Positions 12,101 to 23,700 of a stretch of DNA of 64,000 nucleotides are shown here, one piece after another. The position numbers and the translations under genes are program-made. Numbering within the stretch: position 1 is the first letter of the stretch; each line of letters begins with the position of its first letter. Source of the DNA: Anarhynchus alexandrinus (taxonomy: Eukaryota > Chordata > Aves > Charadriiformes > Charadriidae). The stretch spans positions 142,061 to 206,060 of the forward strand of contig VUYV01000397.1 in assembly GCA_008711295.1 (NCBI GenBank). Reading direction: 5' to 3'. The notes below the pieces were generated by a model. It saw only the letters and a program-made list of their open reading frames with translations. It was not told where the DNA came from and ran no database searches.

Positions 12101-12829
12101 GAGGAGACATCAGCCACCCATTGCTCCTCACCCAGATCTGATGGCACCCAACTTCTTCCTGGTCTGAAGCTCTCAGCCTGAGGCTCTCCCAGGCAGTCTC
12201 CCCTGTCCTGAAGGAAGATCTGCCCAGCAAGTCCCCCCCTGCCCAGGACATGTACTGAACGGCCACCTGAGACCCGGCTGAGCCATTAGCATCACTCAAT
12301 GCATGGTGACATTGCAGTGGCAGCTGCAAAAGCAGCAAGTGACACCTCTCCGCCAGCACCTCATCTTCCAGACCTCACAGGGACCTCAGGGTGCGCAGGA
12401 TGGCACCCTGCGGAGTCCCCACCAAGGATGGCACTTGCCCTCCCGGGTCCCACTGCCCGTCCCCATCCCGAGTGGCCACAGGGCCCCTTGGTCAGCAGCC
12501 ACCCGGTGCACGCCTGGAGTGACAACCCGCTTTCCACGCCGGACGTGGGGTCCAAAGTCCTAATTTTGGTGTGCTCTGCCAGCATCTGCTCCCCATCCCC
12601 TGCGAGTGGGGGGGAGCGCCCCGCTGGGCTCAGACCCGCCTCCGGGCCCGAGAGGATGGAAGGGAGCTCCGGGGTGCCACGGTGTCACCCCCTACCCCGC
12701 GGCGACCGGGACCGGGACGGGACGGGACTTACCTCCCGCCACGTCCAGCGCGGCGGCGGCAGGGAGCGGGAGCGGGAGCAGGGCCAGGGCCAGGGCCAGG
12801 GCGGCGCAGAGCCGCATCGCCGGGGCCAT
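3103..12829 (-). CDS. PTTG1IP: PTTG1IP-family (PBF-like) type I membrane protein, 7 exons, 173 aa
   Basis: Joining minus-strand segments 12829-12733, 10241-10189, 9209-9101, 5357-5252, 5136-5071, 4696-4650 and 3146-3103 gives 522 nt, one open frame of 173 residues plus stop, with all phases consistent. Residues 1-27 are a hydrophobic signal peptide with an ALALALAL core. Residues 34-86 form the cysteine-rich PSI-like ectodomain with two N-glycosylation sequons (NKS at 39-41, NVT at 48-50), conserved in position in human PTTG1IP. Residues 88-109 are the membrane span, followed by seven cysteines (110-116) and a lysine-rich stop-transfer. Residues 123-160 are a highly charged coiled coil. The C-terminus carries a YAKF tyrosine sorting motif, as YARF in human. 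Known family role: binds PTTG1/securin and helps move it to the nucleus; also affects sodium-iodide symporter trafficking. Human length is 180 aa. I cannot tell from this window whether this is the PTTG1IP ortholog or a paralog (see findings). Intron 4 is a GC-AG intron. Confidence 0.92.
3147..4649 (-). other. PTTG1IP-like intron 6, no further gene seen
   Basis: 1.5 kb intron. The long frames on both strands near 3.7-4.5 kb have low-complexity Pro/Gly/Ser composition and no recognisable domain. No repeat was identified. Confidence 0.6.
4650..4696 (-). CDS. PTTG1IP: PTTG1IP-like exon 6
   Basis: 47 bp exon encoding [15 protein letters not shown], near-identical to the human RAEMKTRHDEIRKKY. 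Acceptor ..TTCTTGCAG, donor GTACAG at 4649-4644. Confidence 0.93.
5071..5136 (-). CDS. PTTG1IP: PTTG1IP-like exon 5 (coiled coil)
   Basis: 66 bp exon encoding [20 protein letters not shown] and following residues, matching the family's PDRSEEKAMREREERRIRQEE segment. Acceptor ..CTGTCAG, donor GTGAGG at 5070-5065. Confidence 0.9.
5252..5357 (-). CDS. PTTG1IP: PTTG1IP-like exon 4 (membrane span, poly-Cys)
   Basis: 106 bp exon encoding [15 protein letters not shown], the rest of the membrane span, seven cysteines and KKKSK. The cysteines are encoded by a (CTG)n-type run, seen as CAG repeats on plus at 5273-5290. Acceptor ..CCTCTAG. The only donor that keeps frame with exon 5 is GCAAGT at 5251-5246, a GC-type donor. 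Confidence 0.92.
5358..7949. other. Intron sequence, no gene seen
   Basis: Part of the large intron of the minus-strand PTTG1IP-like gene. No exon with family similarity, RNA gene or long repeat was recognised. Confidence 0.5.
7950..8872 (+). mobile_element. CR1 LINE, RT C-terminus and 3' end, in PTTG1IP-like intron 4-side
   Basis: Plus-strand CR1 copy in the 3.7 kb intron between exons 4 and 3, antisense to the host gene. The reading reaches FINDL, KFADN (degenerate FADD), then a long open C-terminal part (8228-8779) with [18 protein letters not shown] and [15 protein letters not shown], typical of the CR1 ORF2 C-terminus. In-frame stops at about 8090 and 8193 inactivate it. The tail ends near 'aactctgtgatcgcacc' rather than the ATTCTGTG octamers of the 1-1157 copy, so it may be another CR1 subfamily. 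Confidence 0.93.
9101..9209 (-). CDS. PTTG1IP: PTTG1IP-like exon 3 (PSI-like domain)
   Basis: 109 bp exon starting CLWC and ending SARWGVCW, the best-conserved signature of the family. Acceptor ..TGTCCCAG, donor GTAAGT at 9100-9095. Encodes residues 51-86. Confidence 0.94.
10189..10241 (-). CDS. PTTG1IP: PTTG1IP-like exon 2
   Basis: 53 bp exon encoding [17 protein letters not shown], the core of the family's [14 protein letters not shown] block. Acceptor is ..TCTGGTAG, donor GTAAGT at 10188-10183. Confidence 0.92.
10242..12732. other. PTTG1IP-like intron 1, nothing recognised
   Basis: 2.5 kb first intron. Frames here are short and compositionally biased. No repeat family identified. Confidence 0.5.
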
Positions 12830-13210
12830 GGCGGAGCCGGGCGGGACGGGACAGCACCGGGCGGGACTGGGCGCCTTCGCCTATGAAGGGGCCGAGCGCG
12901 GGGGGGGCGGGCCGGGGGCGGCTCCTCGGTGGCGGGTCCCGGGGCCGGAGCGAGCACCGGCGGGAGGGGAAGGAAGAACGGGGCGGGTCTGGAGGCGCTC
13001 TGCCCGCCCGGTTATCCCTTCCCGGAGAGATTCCCCCGGGGCTACCGGAGCCCACCGAGGCGGAGGGGGCAGGGAACGGACACCCACCCCCCAGCGCAGC
13101 CCCGGGCCCGGCCGCAGGAGGGGGCCAGACCCCTGCGGGAGGAGGACCGGACGGAGGAGGTACCCGCCCTCCCGGGAAACTCTCCCGGTTCGGGTGGTGA
13201 TGAGCCCGAA
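12600..13210 (-). promoter_or_regulatory. CpG-rich promoter of the PTTG1IP-like gene
   Basis: Very GC- and CpG-rich block covering exon 1 and about 380 bases upstream of its ATG. It contains GC-box (Sp1-type) runs such as ggggggggcgggccggggg at about 12899-12917. No TATA box was seen, as expected for a broad CpG-island promoter. CpG density falls sharply after about 13.27 kb. The long open frames on both strands here (for example 12606-13304) are a by-product of low AT content, not genes. Confidence 0.7.
12733..12829 (-). CDS. PTTG1IP: PTTG1IP-like exon 1 (signal peptide)
   Basis: ATG at 12829-12827, with a second in-frame Met at codon 5. It encodes residues 1-32 and ends phase 1 at a GTAAGT donor (12732-12727). 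The leucine/alanine core is encoded by a short GGCCAG-type repeat (minus strand CTGGCC units). Confidence 0.9.
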
Positions 13211-13269
13211 AAAAGGAGACCTTTCCCGTGCCCCCTCACTCCAAAGGGTCCCATCAGGGCTATATCAGC

Positions 13270-13765
13270 CCCCATCGCGTGACCTCTGTTACGATATTAA
13301 TTGACACATTATGCCGTGGTGTAACCAGTTAGTGGAATTTTACTGGGGACTCTGGTATTGTTCATGCTTAAGTAAATCAAGCTAAAGGACAGCCCGGCCC
13401 TGGAAAGGACTTGGGAAGCTCAGAGCTCTCCCTGAAGGATAAAGGATACCCCAGGACAACCACGGTAACGCCAGCATTGGGGCCCTCTGACCAGTCTGGG
13501 AAATCCGGACTGCCTCAAGACTGACTCCGTGGATCAATAGACAAGCAGTGAGACCACTGCAGAAATTGAGCAGCTTTGCAGAGTTTCGCTGTGATTAGAA
13601 ATTGTGCCCGTGGGCGATTAGTCGAGTTGTGTCATACCTGGCTGCTTGAAGGGTTGTGAGAACCCCCTGTAAAACCCCATTCGGGTGCCCCGATTTGGCT
13701 GCGACACCTCATACGCATGAAGAAATATTTACCCTTGTCATTCCGTGCTTTGCATCCCAGCCTCT
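13270..13765 (+). mobile_element. Possible solo-LTR-like block (unassigned)
   Basis: About 490 bases of composition unlike either flank, following the CpG island abruptly. It begins near a TG (tgttacgatattaattgac), has balanced base composition, and near its end reads 'gaagaaatatttacccttg' then 'tcattccgtgctttgcatc', which resembles the poly(A)/R area of avian ERV LTRs. No target-site duplication, internal retroviral gene or primer-binding site was found. It could equally be ordinary unique DNA. Confidence 0.3.
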
Positions 13766-16288
13766 CGCCCCAGTCAGCACAGGCCAGGCATGAATTTTCA
13801 TGCCACATGGGGTGCTAGGGTCTCCCTCCTGGGTGAAGCAAGACGTTTGCTGGCCTCAAGTCTGCACGTTCGACATTGGAGATGTGAGAAGCTCCATGGA
13901 TATAAACGGGGATTTTCCCACGCTGAGTGCTTTCCTGCGCTGGAGCCAAAGAGCTCTGCACCGCTTGATTCATGCCCAGCGATGCAGACAGCCCCAAAGA
14001 AACAGGTTCCTGACGGTCACCGCGAGGAGGGTTGCGATGCTACCTGCATGGGGCTGCTCTTGGGTTTTGCCCCAGATCCCTTGGGAAGGGATCACTACCT
14101 GCACGTGGGCTTCTTGGCAGCAGCAGGGCAAAACCGCTGTTCCTGTGAGCACACCCATCCCAGTTTGCGATCTGTGCCCATGTGGGTACCTCTGGGTGCT
14201 GTGTCCCCACCGGTACCCCCCTTCCCTGCCCCGCAGTGATGGCTGAAGCCGCCATCCCTTGAAGCTGGGTAGGCATTGGGCTCCAGCGTAAAGGCATGCT
14301 CAGGCCAGGCTGATTCAGAACAAGACCCCTTTTTTTTCAGGCAGACACGTAGCTGCACATCCTCAGAGGGTATCGTGCCCTGATGCTGTCAGCCCATCCC
14401 TGTTGCACCCCCGAAATCACTGTGCCCCCCTCGGGCAGGTGCAGGCAGGAGCAGGGATGGGGAGATGCAAACTAGCCTTGCGCCAGCGCCGCGGCTGGGC
14501 TCACCCTTGGGATCCCATGGAAGGATGGTGTGGCCGTTTCTCTGTAGGAAAACGGGATGAGTTGTTCGTGCCTGACTGGTTTTGGCTGTGGGGCAGCGTG
14601 AAGGTGCCCGTGGGTGGGAGGCAGCCAGCAGCGCTGGGGATGCACTGCAGAGCTGAGCACGGGTGCCGAGGGCAGAGCTCTGGCTTGGTGAATAACTGAC
14701 TCCTCAGTATGGAAGAAAATATATTTTGGATTGCCCAAAACTAAAATTAAGCAGGCGACTAATATTTTTCGGCAAAACAGAGAACAAAACCTGAAGAAAG
14801 CGATCCCATAGGTTGAGCAGGCAGCATCGCTGGCCACCCCTGCCGCCACCAGCTTCGTCATGGAGCTCATCGTCCATCTGCTCGGAAAGTTTTGCTCTCC
14901 TCTGCTGTGTTCCTGGTGTCCTTGAGAGCCAGATGGGCTGGCCGCTGGTGACAGGGCTCCTGCAGGCAGGGAGAGTAAATGGCCGATAGCATTAGGTCGG
15001 CCGAACCGTGGGATGTGGGGGGCCGAGCCATGGGGGAGAAGCGTGATGCGGAGGAGGGGACAGACCTCTCTGGATTTGGCCACCGCAGGCGAGCGCTCTG
15101 ACGCCAGCAGAAGCCTCATGCAGGTGGTGCAGATTTCGGCAGCTCCTTGGGAGAAACGCAGGGCTTTTTGCGGGTAACGGGGACTTGGTGGCTGATGAAA
15201 AGGTATGGGACCCAGGAGCTTTGTTCCTCCAAAAGCAGCTGGCGCCCGAGGCTGAAGAGGCACTGGCATTGCTCTGGTGTTAGCAGGCCCAGGGAGGTGT
15301 CCCCAAAGCCACCGCCTGGGCTGAAGGCAGGTCCTCCACACTTGCTGAGCAACTCCCCGACACCAGAGCCACTGCCGGCTGGCTTGGGAGGCCAGAGGAA
15401 GCGGTCATCCAACCATTCCTGTTTGCAAAGTGCCTGGTTCGTTTGTCCTGCGTTCATTCATGAAGCAACGCTTGGGCTACGGAGCATCCCGGTGGCACGG
15501 GCAGGGACCCAGAGTGACACCCCTGGGTGGACACCCAGGCAGCGAGAACGGGCACGGTGCCAACAGGCAAGCCAGGGGGAGACCAAAACGCTGCTCTAAT
15601 CCTGCCGGTCTTTCCACTCCAGCTCCTTATTTGTCTCTGAAGGGTATTTTGAAGCCCTTCAAGATGGCCTCAAGTGGTTTCCAAGGCGACGGTGCTAAAG
15701 TCATCACTGCCATGGAAACCCTCTCTTTGGCATAATATAAATATTTCCCTTGAAGGAGGCTGGATGAGTGGGCGATGTGCTATTTTCTAGCACTCCCTGG
15801 CTGCAACAGGACAATCTCCAGGAGACAGGGAGGATAAGGGGGGGCTGGAGAGGATAAAATTATCTCGCCACGCCGGCCGCCAATGGAAAGGGGCAATTGC
15901 CAGCATTTCGGTGCAAAACCTGGGCTTGTTTATGTCAGCGGGGTCCAAATGAAAAAGATTTACTCTGTAGGGAGAAAAAGAAAAAAAAAAGAGGGGGGGG
16001 GGGGGGGAAATGAGGTTGAAAATAGTTGTTTTTTCTTGTCCTTCTCCAAAGTTTTCCCTTTATTCCCAACCCCGCATCCCCTCTAGTCAGCACAGGGGGT
16101 CCAGGAGCACCCTGGGTGCTGGGCCAAAGATGCCTGAGCCCCCCCGGGAACATGTGCCTGGCCAAGGTGCTTCGATTTGCTTTTAATTGCCTTCTTTCGG
16201 GTTCATCAACTCGCCAACACCTTCGCTTGAGCCCAGCGAAGTGGTCCCTGCAGCCGCAAGCGCCAGTGGTGGAGCAGGAACCCCCAAA

Positions 16289-16335
16289 ACACCCACTGTG
16301 CTGCAACACAGTGGGTGTGCCCCCAAACTGGGGGC
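16289..16335. repeat. Two adjacent inverted repeats (hairpins)
   Basis: acacccactgtg (16289-16300) and cacagtgggtgt (16307-16318) are perfect 12-base inverted arms around a 6-base loop. They are followed directly by gccccc (16319-16324) and gggggc (16330-16335) around a 5-base loop. Function unknown. Confidence 0.75.
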
Positions 16336-16682
16336 ACATCTCTGGAGAGGGGCTGCTGGCGTGCCCGGTGCCCCGCACGGCAGGGACATCCCGGCATACC
16401 AGTCCCCCGGCACATTGCTGTCCCCACTGCCACCCTGCCAGGGGGGATATTCCTGAGCTGCCGTGGGAGATCCTGGTGCGGTGGTGCAGGTTTTTTCCTA
16501 AACAGAGAGGGCTGCATTCATCACTGGGGCCGAGCGATGGGAGCTGGGGACCAGGCGTCCACAGAGCCCGTCTCTGCCCAGGCTGGCGCAGTGGCTTAAA
16601 CACCGCCTGTCCCCGAGCAGATGGCTTCTCTCACATCCACGCTCCAGGCAGACACCGAAGGGCTATCCTAACAAATAAAACA

Positions 16683-16706
16683 CCCCCCCCCCCCCCCCCC
16701 CCCACN
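16683..16706. repeat. Poly-C tract ending at an assembly N
   Basis: About 21 consecutive C, then 'acN'. A single N after a long G/C homopolymer suggests an unresolved sequencing gap of unknown true length. Confidence 0.85.
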
Positions 16707-17756
16707 CACCGAACGCAGGCACGTTCCCAGGCCTGGAGCAGCACTTCTCACTTTCCTGGAAGAAGGGGATGCTCTCTCCACGCCGGATGGCCCGGGCTAT
16801 TTTTAAATCGCCGTAGCAACCCGAGGATGGGGAGACACGGTGTGTGGTGATGTGTGTGTGTGTCCCCATCCTGTGCTCTCACATGTTGATCGCTGCCCTT
16901 TGGCAGGGGCTGGGGATGAACGTGGGGTCCCAACCGGGCTGGAGGACAGGGAAGCCTGTGAAGCCCCCCAGCACCTCCCCAGAAAATCCCCCCGGGAGGC
17001 AGAGAGCCTCCCTGAGGCCCGTTTGCCCTCCCTGCCCCGGGAGGTGCTGCCAAGCGTGTCGGGAGGCCAGTGGGGTCAGACCTTGGCACCTGCTTTCTTT
17101 TTTCACCATGTGGCAAAAAAAAAACCAAGCCCAAAACCAAAACCCAAACCCAGAGCAAACAATTAAAATGTTCCAGCTGCTGGCTCGGAGCAGCGATCCC
17201 AGATAAAACCCCAAGGATCTGCCGGCTAAATATAGCCCAAGCCCCATAAATTAAACAAAAGCTTTTCGCTGGGCTGTCGGAAAGCTGGTTCCAGCGGCAG
17301 TTTTATCTATGTAAGGTATAACTCCGGCAGTATTTGTTATTATTAGCCGTACCTCCCTCATGTCACCGACCTCCCCAATGCCGTTGTTTAGGAACATGAA
17401 TTTTGCAGACTTCTCCCTGCAGGATGCTCCTCTGCTGCAGCCGGATCACACCTCCGGCTGCTTTTTCCTAAGAATTTACAAACACAGGGTGGTTTTTTTT
17501 TCTTTTGGACAACTTCTGATTATTCAATACTCATCTCGGATATCCCGTGTTTTCTAGGCCTGCCCTCCTTTAAGACCTGTCTTGGGCATCTGCTTAATTT
17601 ATATTCCCATCAGTTGTCCTCAGAGCTGTGAACCCATAAATAAAATACTGTCCGCAATGCAAAGGCGTGGGAAAGCTCTTGCGGATACTGTGCAAGCCAA
17701 TGTGCATGTAGGTCCTTGTCTTGCCTCCTTTTTCTCATCGAGGTTATTAAAAGTAT

Positions 17757-17793
17757 CTTATGATATTGTATATATTATATGTATATTATATAG
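17757..17793. repeat. AT-rich near-palindromic tract
   Basis: Run of TATA/ATAT steps (tatgatattgtatatatta and following) within an AT-rich island of otherwise GC-rich intergenic DNA. Probably simple sequence. Confidence 0.5.
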
Positions 17794-20700
17794 CAAATGA
17801 CTTATGGCTTTCTGCGAGTTTTCTCCCCCAGCCCTTTAATAAGTTTCAGCATCCTGCTGCCTCGAGCACACGTAGCCGGCTCGTGAGCAGGAGTGATGCT
17901 GCTTGTGTTGCCGAGGATGAGTTTGCTCCACTTTCTCTTCAGCACTTCCTTCCAACGCGCTGTGCTTGGTGTGAGGAGCGCATCTAATGCCTGCTTTCCA
18001 ATCCCATATATTTAGGGTTTTTTTTGCTTTTTCTATGGGCTTTTGCAAAACTATTTCACTTATCGCACCCAGAGCTGCTCCATCCCAAAGCCGAGGGCTG
18101 GCTCAGCCAGTGTGCGGCGGCGCTGAAATCCCGGCCCCTTGCTCCATCCCGCTCTGGGGCTTCGATTTTGTTTCTGCGTTCTCTGAGTAATCCAGTAAAT
18201 CCATAAGGGTCTATGGCTGAGTAATCCAGTCCACATCTCAGAAAGGCATGAGCAAGGGCTGGCAGCCTAGAAAATCAAAATTGCCTTTTTCAAGCAAAAG
18301 TGCCATCTCCTCACCAAAATTTTTTTCGGCCTCCCATTGCTCCCAGCTCCCGGCAGCACAACTGGCTCTGCCAAAACCACTCAGCAAATTTCCTTCTTGC
18401 TGAGCAACGTGCGAGGGAGTCCCTGCAGGCGCCCACCTTTCCCCAGGACCACGGGCTTGCCTCTTGTCCCTCCATGCCATCATGCCCCGTTCCCCCCACG
18501 TTTTTTGGTTCCCTGCAATGGTTTTTAGGCAGAGAGCCCAGGGTGCGAGGAAGAGGAGGCCAGAGCTGCCTCCCCTGGTTCGTCCTCCTCCCTGGAGGGG
18601 TTGGAGGCAGCCCGGGGGCTCTGCGCCCACATCCCCTCCATCCCTCGGGGGCATCCCAGGGCGGACAGGAGGAAGCACGACGTTCCCTCTCCCGCAATCT
18701 CCTTGGGTTTGTAATTCTGTAAACATGCCTCTACCTGCCCCCTCCAAAAAAAAAAACCTAACAAACCCAACCCAGCCTATTTTCAGTGAACTCAACCCAA
18801 AAAAAAAAAAAGAAAAAAAAAAGTAGTCAACTCCGAGGCTGTCATGGCTATATTTAGTTGGAACTTTTCTGTCCAGGATTCAGACTCTATTTGGAAACCC
18901 TGTACCTTGGCATGCAGCCAAGCATCTCCATTTTATACAGTAATCCCTCAGCATATGGCAAATGTTTCTCATCTCGTGGTGGCTGCAGCACTGGCCCGGC
19001 AGCCCGGCAGTGGAGGGTTTTAAGCTGAAACCGAGACAAGCTGGCTGGCTGTGGTTGTGGATTCATATCTTCGACCCAGAAGGTCTTTTAATGGAAACAT
19101 CTTCTTGACGTAGCTTTAAAAAAAAAAAAAACAAACCAAAAAACCCCAACAAACTGACAAAACAGGAGCGTCAGAGCTGCCCCTGGTCCCCAATGCCTGG
19201 TGGGTGTTTTCAGGGTGCAAACCTTGCGGCACCTCTACCAGGCACTGGCCTGGGGTGATGCCTGGGAGTGGGGCAACGGGGAGGAAGACGTGGGGCACCC
19301 CGAACCATGCCCTCAGGCCTCCCCCACCTGGTTCAGCTGTCAAACTCTCCACTGAAAATGTCACAAAAATTCCCCTGTTTCACACGCCGGCAGTTCTGGG
19401 GTTGACACAACAATCGCCCAGAGCGTGGTGTAGTTCCCAGTAACGCTACGGTGTTTCGGTGCCAACAATTTTATCCTGACAGTCTGCGGGCGTCCGAGTG
19501 GTGCTTGGGGAAGCAGCATCCTCATGTGTCCTGGTCCTCTCCTCCCCTCCCCTCTCCTCTCTTCTGTTTTGGTGAAACAAGTCTTCTGACAGCATCTCGC
19601 ATGGAAACACAGAAAGTAACCGAAAGTAAAACTGCAGGTTCCCACATGCCACACGTGTTTCCCTGCTCTGTGGCTGCTGTGAGATAGAGGGAAGCGGGAG
19701 CCAGCTGAGAAAAGGTGATCAAACGGCTATTTATACAGCCCTTCCAAATATTTTAGACTCATGACATGCATGATGATGTATAACAAAAATATCTGCTTCA
19801 AACCCTTCCAACTTAAAATCCCACATCCTTATTTTAATTCAGGAGTTCAAGGGATTTAAGGAAGTATATACTTAGAGCGATGATTCTTATCGCTCCCAGC
19901 GAGGAGTGCTGCAGCCAGCCCTCGGGGACACCGGGGCAGGCTCTGGGGAGAGCCCCACAGCCCAGCACCGCCACCCTGGGGAAGAGCAGCCACTGTGGTC
20001 TGGACCAGCTGCGGGAATCACGGGATGGGCATCCGCAGGGAGGTGCGGGATCAGCACCTTCGAGGCCTGCCACAGGGAGACTCGGTGTCCCCTGCAGCCG
20101 GGGGCTCCAGACTGCTCAGCCTGACAGGGTTTCTAACGAGGCTAATTTAATCCAGCTCATTAAGAGAGGCCAAAGCACCCAAGGGGTGATGGCTCTGCAG
20201 GGCCCAGGAGTGCAGGCAGGAGCAGAGGGATGCCTTGGGGTGCCTTGGGGTTGCCGGTGTCTTGCACCACCCCAGCCTCACTGCCCCTCACCTTCCTCAT
20301 GCCGTAAGCACTGCCATGCCGTGCCAAGGCAGGAGGTCTGGCGGGCACAGCCGAGAGCGGAAAAGGCAGCAGCAAACAAAGATCCGCCAGCTCCTTCCAA
20401 CCCCACGTGGCAGCAGCCATCTCCTCCATGCTTCCCAGCAGCTCCACAGCCCCCCGGGCCCGGCAAAGCTTGGCTCACACCAGAATGCTGCCCTGGGACT
20501 GCGTGCTTTGGTGCTCTGGCCACAGGTACCCATCCACCAGCCCCTTCCCCTGCCTCGGGGGCAGCAGCGTGCGGGGTCCCCCGTGGGCACCGTGGCAGTC
20601 GGGTTCCCCTCTCTGCCCTGCACCGTTTCCCTGGCTCGGGTGGGAGAAGCCAGGAACGGGCGGCAGAGCCCATTCCCGCAACGCCCAAATGTCTGCCAGA

Positions 20701-23700
20701 ACCGAGCCAAGCTCTACAGAGTAGTTTAAACATCCGCTAGCATGTTCCCTAAAGCCCTGTGATTCATCGACAGCCACTCGGTTCGGCTCTACCCTTTCAT
20801 TGTCCCCGAATGCGGCATTTCCCTAAATCACATGGGCTTTTTCTGCCGCTATTACACACCTACAGGTCCAGCTGTTCCCTCCCAGACGCTTTCTGTACAG
20901 TCCCATCGTGCTTTAAAAAGTGCCTGCTGCCTGCGTGACATGTGCCTGCTGGTGACAGGCAGGTTTGTCACGGCGGGTTTGATCCCCACAGTCTCCCTGC
21001 AATCCCTCTTCCCCGAGGACAGGGTTTTTCCACGCCGTGGTTATCGCCCCACACAGCCGCTCGTGTCCCTTGGGGTGCGGCGACGCAGGACGAGCGGGAT
21101 AGAGATTCAGATGGCTCTGTGGGGAATGAAAGGCTGGTGGAAAAGCTGGGCAGCCCAGCCAGACCCTTGGTTAAGGATGCAGGATCCGTGCACGTACTCC
21201 CAGCATGACAGGGCACCTGTGGGAACCAGCTACACCTCCCCCGCCCCCCCCCAGAAGTGACCTTCCCCCAGCTGGGTGGGTGTTTGCAGGCTGTGCGGGA
21301 TCCGCACATCCCAAAAAGGTGCAATGAGTTGCTCTGCTGTGCAGCGAGGATTTTTGCTGTAATTCTGGTTTTTCTCTGTCTCAGCTCAGGAAGTTTGAGC
21401 TCACGGTGCCAAATGCCGCCCCGGCGTGTTTATTAATGCTGATTGTAAAACCTTGGCAAAAGCATCCGCCATCAGGTTTGCAGAAATCCTGCTGGATCCA
21501 CTGCCTTCCAACCAGATGGGCCTTATTAAGAGATGTCACACCGCTAACAACACCTGACAGCTCTTTGACTCCCTTCCCTGCTCTGCTCCGAGCAAGGCGG
21601 CAGCCTGAGCCGAGATCCGAGGGGAGGCGGGAGCCCGCTGTTCCCACGCCTGCCCCGAGGGCACGAAGCTGGGGCTATGCCTCGGCATGGGCTCCTGTGC
21701 CCCAGATTTGCTTCGTGCCCCCCACCTGCCCTCCTCCTCCCACTGCCCTTTCCCTGCTGGAGGCACCCAGCTGCACCCAGGTGTGTGCCATGCACTGTCA
21801 CCTGCAGCATCAGCCGCTTCATGTTGCAGATGGTCCATCGTTATCTCCATACCAGAGGGTTTTTCCATATATTTCCTTGAATGTGTGATTTTTTTTTCAT
21901 CATGCTGTCTGCTCGAGTTAAAATAACCGCTGGGAGCGCAGATACGGCAGTCTGCAGCACACTTTTCTACGTGTTTTAATAACACGATATCACACCAACA
22001 TTAGCAGACAGAGGCAGGGCGCCTCCTGCACGGCTGGGCTGAAGCATCCCTCGTGTCTTTGCTCTGCATTTACACTGCCAAGGCATAATTTGGGGGGGGC
22101 AGCGTGGTTGGGACATGGAGGGGAAGGTGCATTTCGGGTACGTGGCCATCCCTGGTGCTCGCTGCTGACAGCTTCTGATGCCGTCCATGATGCACCATGG
22201 ATGCCGTCCCTTTCTGAGCCCTTGTGTTGTCACCGTGCTCATTGCCTTCTGCAGTCTTGAGGTCACCCAAGGGGAAACAGGGCAGGGCTAATGTTTAGCA
22301 GAGCACCCATGGGTGCTACCACTCAGCCCATAGCACCACTCTTGGTCACCCAGCTCCCTCCCACCCAAGTTTCCCCAGCCCATGCTGAGCACCCTGGCTC
22401 AGAGGGAGCCGATGACTTGCAGGCTCCATGCCACTGGTTGCCACCTGGATGTGAGGTCCTCCTCCAGCCTCAGGGAGAATGCTGTTTCGCCCAAATCCCT
22501 GACTCACTTGCACCATCTTTCCCCGACAGCAGGCTGTCTCCGTACGGGAGCCGGGCTTGGGCGAGAGATGCGCAGCCTTGGAGAGCTGCTGCTGCCGCTG
22601 CTGCATGTCTCCCCCTCCTCGACTGCATCACTGCAGCTCTCGTTCCCTGCCTGCCAGCGCTTCCCCCAGGACGCCAGCCCCAGAGATTCCACAAGAAGAA
22701 ATATTTCACCCTCCAGAATGCCATCCTGCTGAAAAATCGCGCTGCAGGGGAGAGCCGGGCTGTTTGCTCTGCAGGCGCGGGATGCAGGGATGGAGGCAAC
22801 CAGCAGTGGAGACACTGCTGTTTCTTTCCCCTGCGACACACAGCACCTCCAGGCTGGGAAAAGCCTGCTGGGGTGACCCCAAGTTCTCTGGGAGAACCCA
22901 TGGCAATGAAAGTGGCTGAGCAGCCAGCTGACGCAGGCTTGGCTCGCTGGGCACAAGACCCCCAGCACGATGCCCCAGGGCAACCCACATCCCCATGACC
23001 AGCAGCTGAGAAGGGGCCATTTCAGTCACGCTGGCGTCTCCCAGCTCTGCGGCTGAGTGCCTCTCGGGGGACATCCCATTCCCGCTGCATTTTCTAATTT
23101 CCAGCCTAATCTGATGCTCTCCAGGCTCACCGCCACTTAATATAATGCTGGCGACCACCCACGGGCAGGAGCGGGAGAGAGCTCATCCTTCTCCCTGCCC
23201 GTGCCCTGGGCACTGCAGCTGTGCAGGACAAAAGCTGTGAAAAAAAATAAAATTAAAAAAAAAATATCAGCCTGGAAATTTCTCAAGTGTTTTTTGGGTG
23301 GTTTGGTTTTGTTTTGGTTTTTTTTTAATTTTACCATCTTTCCTCTGGTCACTGAGAAATAGCTGGCGGGGGTGAAGAGCAGGCGAACAACGTTCTGGGC
23401 AGCCCGCTCGTCTTTGGAGCAAGAGCTGGGGAGCCTGGGCTCGTTTTAGTTGTGTCTTCACTGCGGTGCTCATTACTCAGAGCCCTAACGGGCTCTGCGG
23501 TTCCCATTTGTAATCACACATTCAGTAAAATAATCAAGTTATAATTGCTAGGGATTCCTTCTCCCCTACGTAACAGAGCGCAGGCAGGGGAGGTGGCACT
23601 CCGACTGAGTTAGCAGCAAACCTCAGCATTGCCTTGGGTCACCGTTCCCACAGCAAATTAACCAGAGTTAAAGCAAGAAGACAGCTGATAAAAATCCCCT

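Noticed and set aside
12606..13304. Overlapping long frames on both strands around 12.6-13.3 kb
   Set aside because: They arise from the GC-rich, stop-poor CpG island. Products are Gly/Arg/Pro-rich with no domain, and exon 1 of the PTTG1IP-like gene explains the only supported coding there.
15239..15256. tggcgcccgag, resembling the start of a retroviral lysine-tRNA primer-binding site
   Set aside because: The match stops after about 10 bases and there is no adjacent LTR or retroviral reading frame.
14472..15341. 289-codon minus-strand frame
   Set aside because: No recognisable domain, biased composition and no splice or promoter context; consistent with chance in GC-rich DNA.
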